NCBI RefSeq assembly: GCF_000178155.2
Contig: NZ_ADKM02000008.1
Coordinates: forward strand, 1 to 64,000
Direction of reading: 5' to 3'
From: Hominimerdicola alba 8
GTDB lineage: Bacteria > Bacillota > Clostridia > Oscillospirales > Ruminococcaceae
DNA: 64,000 nucleotides
A model generated the notes under the pieces. The model had not been told where the DNA came from and did no database searches. It saw only the letters and a program-made list of their open reading frames with translations. Positions within the stretch are counted from its first letter, which is position 1. Every line of letters begins with the position of its first letter. Below, piece by piece: positions 61,941-64,000 of the stretch. A program made the position numbers and the translations under genes.

Positions 61941-63740
61941 TCAGGTCTTTTTCCTTTGCAGCTCAGCTACTTTCTGCATAAACTCTTCCCTACTGGTCGG
62001 TTCTGCATTCTTCACTTCTTTTTTCTTATTATAATCCTTTATGGACTGAATATACTGCCGCGCCACTTCCCCGTTGACATTGTACTCAGCGTATTTGCTC
62101 AAAAATTGTCTGATACGCTCGACCTCCTCATGGGAGAATTCATCGAGGAACGACTCAGGCGTGATAATTTCGCCCACAGTCAGCTTGCCCATTATGCTCA
62201 CGAATACTCTTCGGTTAAAATCATCGGTAAATTCGTCGGGTGATATACCCTTGCACATTTCGGCAGCATTATCGCCATTATAATATATATAATATATAAG
62301 CCCGCGCTCAGCCTTGAAAGCCTTGTTATTCGGCACATTTTCTTCGGCGAGCACCATCTGCCTGTACTCTTCGCGTCTTTCGGTGTTTGCCTCATACTCT
62401 TTGAGTTTCATACGGACTTCGTTGACAGATGCCCTGACCACATCAAAAGTCACATCATACTTATCAGCGACCTCATGTTCCATCATATCGCGGACAGTTT
62501 CGTCAGGTTCAAGAGCCATAGCGTGGTATGCCTTTTTCAGAAAGTTGTTCCTGTCCACCCGCTTACTTAGGTCAAGTCCCTGCGCAAAGATGCCCAGTTC
62601 AAAATCAAAACCATCAGCAGCATTGTTTATCAGGTATCTGAAATGCTCTTCACCGAACTTATTGATATATTCGTCGGGGTCTTTCGCGCCCTCCATATGG
62701 ATAACGCTGCTGCCCATGCCGCCTTCACGCAGCATGCTCACAGCCCTCAGCGCGGCTTTCTGACCCGGAGCATCTGCATCGTAGCAGATGACCACTTCGT
62801 CAGCGTAGGTCTTCATCGCCCTGACCTGTTCCTTAGTCAGCGCAGTACCGCATGAAGCCACTGCATTGTGGAAGCCATGCTGATAAAGCGATATGACATC
62901 GAGATTGCCCTCACAGAGCAGCAGTTTTTTTGACTTGACCGCATCGTCTTTAGCATAGTTGAGCGAAAAAACAAACCTCGACTTCGAGTATCCGTCCAGC
63001 AGTCTTTCATCATTGGTGCTTCTGAACGCTTCGGAAGTCGTATCACCTGTATTGAGGTATTTTCGCTTGTCATCGCCCAGCGTCCTGCCGCCGAAACCGA
63101 CAATATTGCCTGCAACATCTATAAACGGGAACATTGCCCTGTCCATAAAGAAATCGTAGGTGCGCCCCGTTTTATAAGACCGCCCCAGCAGCGATGCCGA
63201 CACAAGTTCATCTTCACCATAGCCCAAATTCATCATATGACTTTTCAGCGCCGTGAAGCTGTTGGGTGCGCAGCCCATGCCGTACTTGTTTATGGTGGCA
63301 GCGTCCAGTTTTCTCTGCTTCATCAAGTAATTCAGACACCTTACACCGTCAGGCGTTTTTAGCTGTGCGCGGAAAAATTTCGCGGCAGCCTTGTTCATTT
63401 CGTAAATGCGCATTCTGCGTTTATAGCTTTTATCGCTCTCGGTACTGAAAGACGGCACAGTCATGCCCGCGCGCTGTGCAAGGTAGTTTATCGCGTCCAT
63501 AAAGCCGAGATTTTTATACTTTCTCACAAAAGCTATGACATCACCGCTGACACCGCAGCCGAAGCAGTGAAAAAATCCCTTATCGGGCACGACACTGCAT
63601 GAAGGCGAACTGTCGGCATGGAACGGACAATTGCACATGAAAGCCCCGCGGCCTGTCGTTTTAAGTTCAACGCCATTCTCGCGCATGACTTCGTTTATCG
63701 GGTTCTCAAATTTGAGTTTTTCAAGAAAATCCTGATCCAA
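61941..63740 (-). CDS. dnaG: DNA primase DnaG
   Basis: 599 residues. N-terminal CHC2 zinc ribbon (MCNCPFHADSSPSC ... FFHCFGCG, about 34-63), RNA polymerase core (about 110-240), TOPRIM domain with LLCEGNLDVISLYQHGF (about 262-278) and VVICYDADAPGQKAAL (DxD metal site), and a C-terminal helicase-binding region (about 440-590). EGNLDV replaces the more common EGYMDV. Synthesises RNA primers at the replication fork. Starts 15 bases after dgt. Confidence 0.96.
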   Translation of the reverse strand: MDQDFLEKLKFENPINEVMRENGVELKTTGRGAFMCNCPFHADSSPSCSVVPDKGFFHCFGCGVSGDVIAFVRKYKNLGFMDAINYLAQRAGMTVPSFSTESDKSYKRRMRIYEMNKAAAKFFRAQLKTPDGVRCLNYLMKQRKLDAATINKYGMGCAPNSFTALKSHMMNLGYGEDELVSASLLGRSYKTGRTYDFFMDRAMFPFIDVAGNIVGFGGRTLGDDKRKYLNTGDTTSEAFRSTNDERLLDGYSKSRFVFSLNYAKDDAVKSKKLLLCEGNLDVISLYQHGFHNAVASCGTALTKEQVRAMKTYADEVVICYDADAPGQKAALRAVSMLREGGMGSSVIHMEGAKDPDEYINKFGEEHFRYLINNAADGFDFELGIFAQGLDLSKRVDRNNFLKKAYHAMALEPDETVRDMMEHEVADKYDVTFDVVRASVNEVRMKLKEYEANTERREEYRQMVLAEENVPNNKAFKAERGLIYYIYYNGDNAAEMCKGISPDEFTDDFNRRVFVSIMGKLTVGEIITPESFLDEFSHEEVERIRQFLSKYAEYNVNGEVARQYIQSIKDYNKKKEVKNAEPTSREEFMQKVAELQRKKT

Positions 63741-63755
63741 TGTGATCCCCCTGTC

Positions 63756-64000
63756 TTACTTGACCATCCACGCGGCAGGTATAAAAAGTTCTTTGAAAGT
63801 TTCCACCGCGAACACATCTGTCATGCCCGAAATGTAATCACAGACAGCCATATCCACACCATAATGATAGGCAAGGTTCATATACATGGCGGGCAGTGCT
63901 TCAATGTGGTCGGTGTAATATTTGTAGAGAAAGGCTATCATATCCTGCGCCTTACGTTCTTCCGACTTGCAGGCGGGGTTGGTATAAACGCTGTCGAACA
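63756..64000 (-). CDS. dgt: dGTPase-like HD protein, C-terminal part only (runs off the right edge)
   Basis: 81 codons are in the window, ending at the stop 63756-63758; the gene continues beyond 64000. YHYGVDMAVCDYISGMTDVF then FKELFIPAAW is the conserved C-terminus of deoxyguanosinetriphosphate triphosphohydrolase-like proteins, which are encoded just before dnaG in many Clostridia. The catalytic HD motifs lie outside the window. Confidence 0.82.
   Translation of the reverse strand, partial: FDSVYTNPACKSEERKAQDMIAFLYKYYTDHIEALPAMYMNLAYHYGVDMAVCDYISGMTDVFAVETFKELFIPAAWMVK

Overview
The window reads as a chromosomal segment of a rumen or gut Ruminococcus, most likely close to Ruminococcus albus. 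The reasons are moderate G+C with consensus sigma-A promoters (almost always a 17-base spacer), secreted plant-fibre hydrolases with no dockerin (a GH9 protein and a GH5_8-type mannanase with a Ser-rich linker and a C-terminal binding-type module), fucose and oligosaccharide uptake genes, many MATE exporters, and a Firmicute dgt-dnaG-rpoD operon with scattered sporulation-type genes (SleB, SigK, SpmA, SpmB, AbrB). The species call is an inference from gene content.

Layout. 0-0.4 kb: four tandem near-identical sigma-A promoters pointing left off the window, typical of an rRNA operon. 0.5-6 kb: SleB, an ECF sigma factor with a large membrane partner, the sigma gene preceded by five tandem ECF-type promoters in 86-89 bp repeats, then MATE exporter 1. 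6-8 kb: the most striking gene, a secreted protein whose mature N-terminus is a nearly perfect eukaryotic ubiquitin without its Gly-Gly tail, fused to beta-rich and cysteine-containing repeat domains. 8.2-9 kb: SigK. 9.2-15.3 kb: a LysR regulator convergent with a four-gene operon (NitT/TauT-type binding protein, permease and two nitrogenase component-1 homologues) that has its own promoter and terminator but no NifH and no ABC ATPase. 15.7-16.3 kb: two gene remnants. 16.3-19.3 kb: GH9 protein with two unusual active-site substitutions. 20-24.3 kb: a one-module NRPS (C-A-T) fused to a PlsC-type acyltransferase. 24.6-28.3 kb: flavin reductase, MATE 2, XRE-TPR regulator. 28.6-34.8 kb: mannanase, LacI regulator and CUT1 ABC importer (binding protein plus two permeases). 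35-40.3 kb: flavodoxin-fold oxidoreductase, lipoprotein, MATE 3 behind a terminator-like leader, CPBP protease. 40.5-45.6 kb: fucose catabolic operon with an RNA 2'-phosphotransferase (KptA) embedded in it. 46-57.7 kb: DUF2975/XRE/DUF4173-type membrane operon, lipoprotein, diguanylate cyclase, SfsA, SDR, SbcCD. 57.7-64 kb: SpmAB, AbrB and the dgt-dnaG-rpoD-rrf2-GH25 operon, dgt running off the right edge.

How the parts fit. Two carbohydrate sections serve fibre degradation: extracellular hydrolysis of cellulose or mannan, import of oligosaccharides by a transporter that must borrow an ATPase encoded elsewhere, and cytoplasmic conversion of L-fucose to lactaldehyde and DHAP. The nitrogenase-like operon looks like a self-contained uptake-and-reduction unit that would need a reductase encoded elsewhere. 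A family of roughly 125-220 bp palindromic, MITE-like elements (six full copies plus one remnant) is spread through 9-39 kb, lying in untranslated regions and once inside the leader of the NRPS-PlsC gene. A ~150 bp piece of the sigK 5' region is duplicated at 19.6 kb next to one of these elements, so they have probably taken part in rearrangement.
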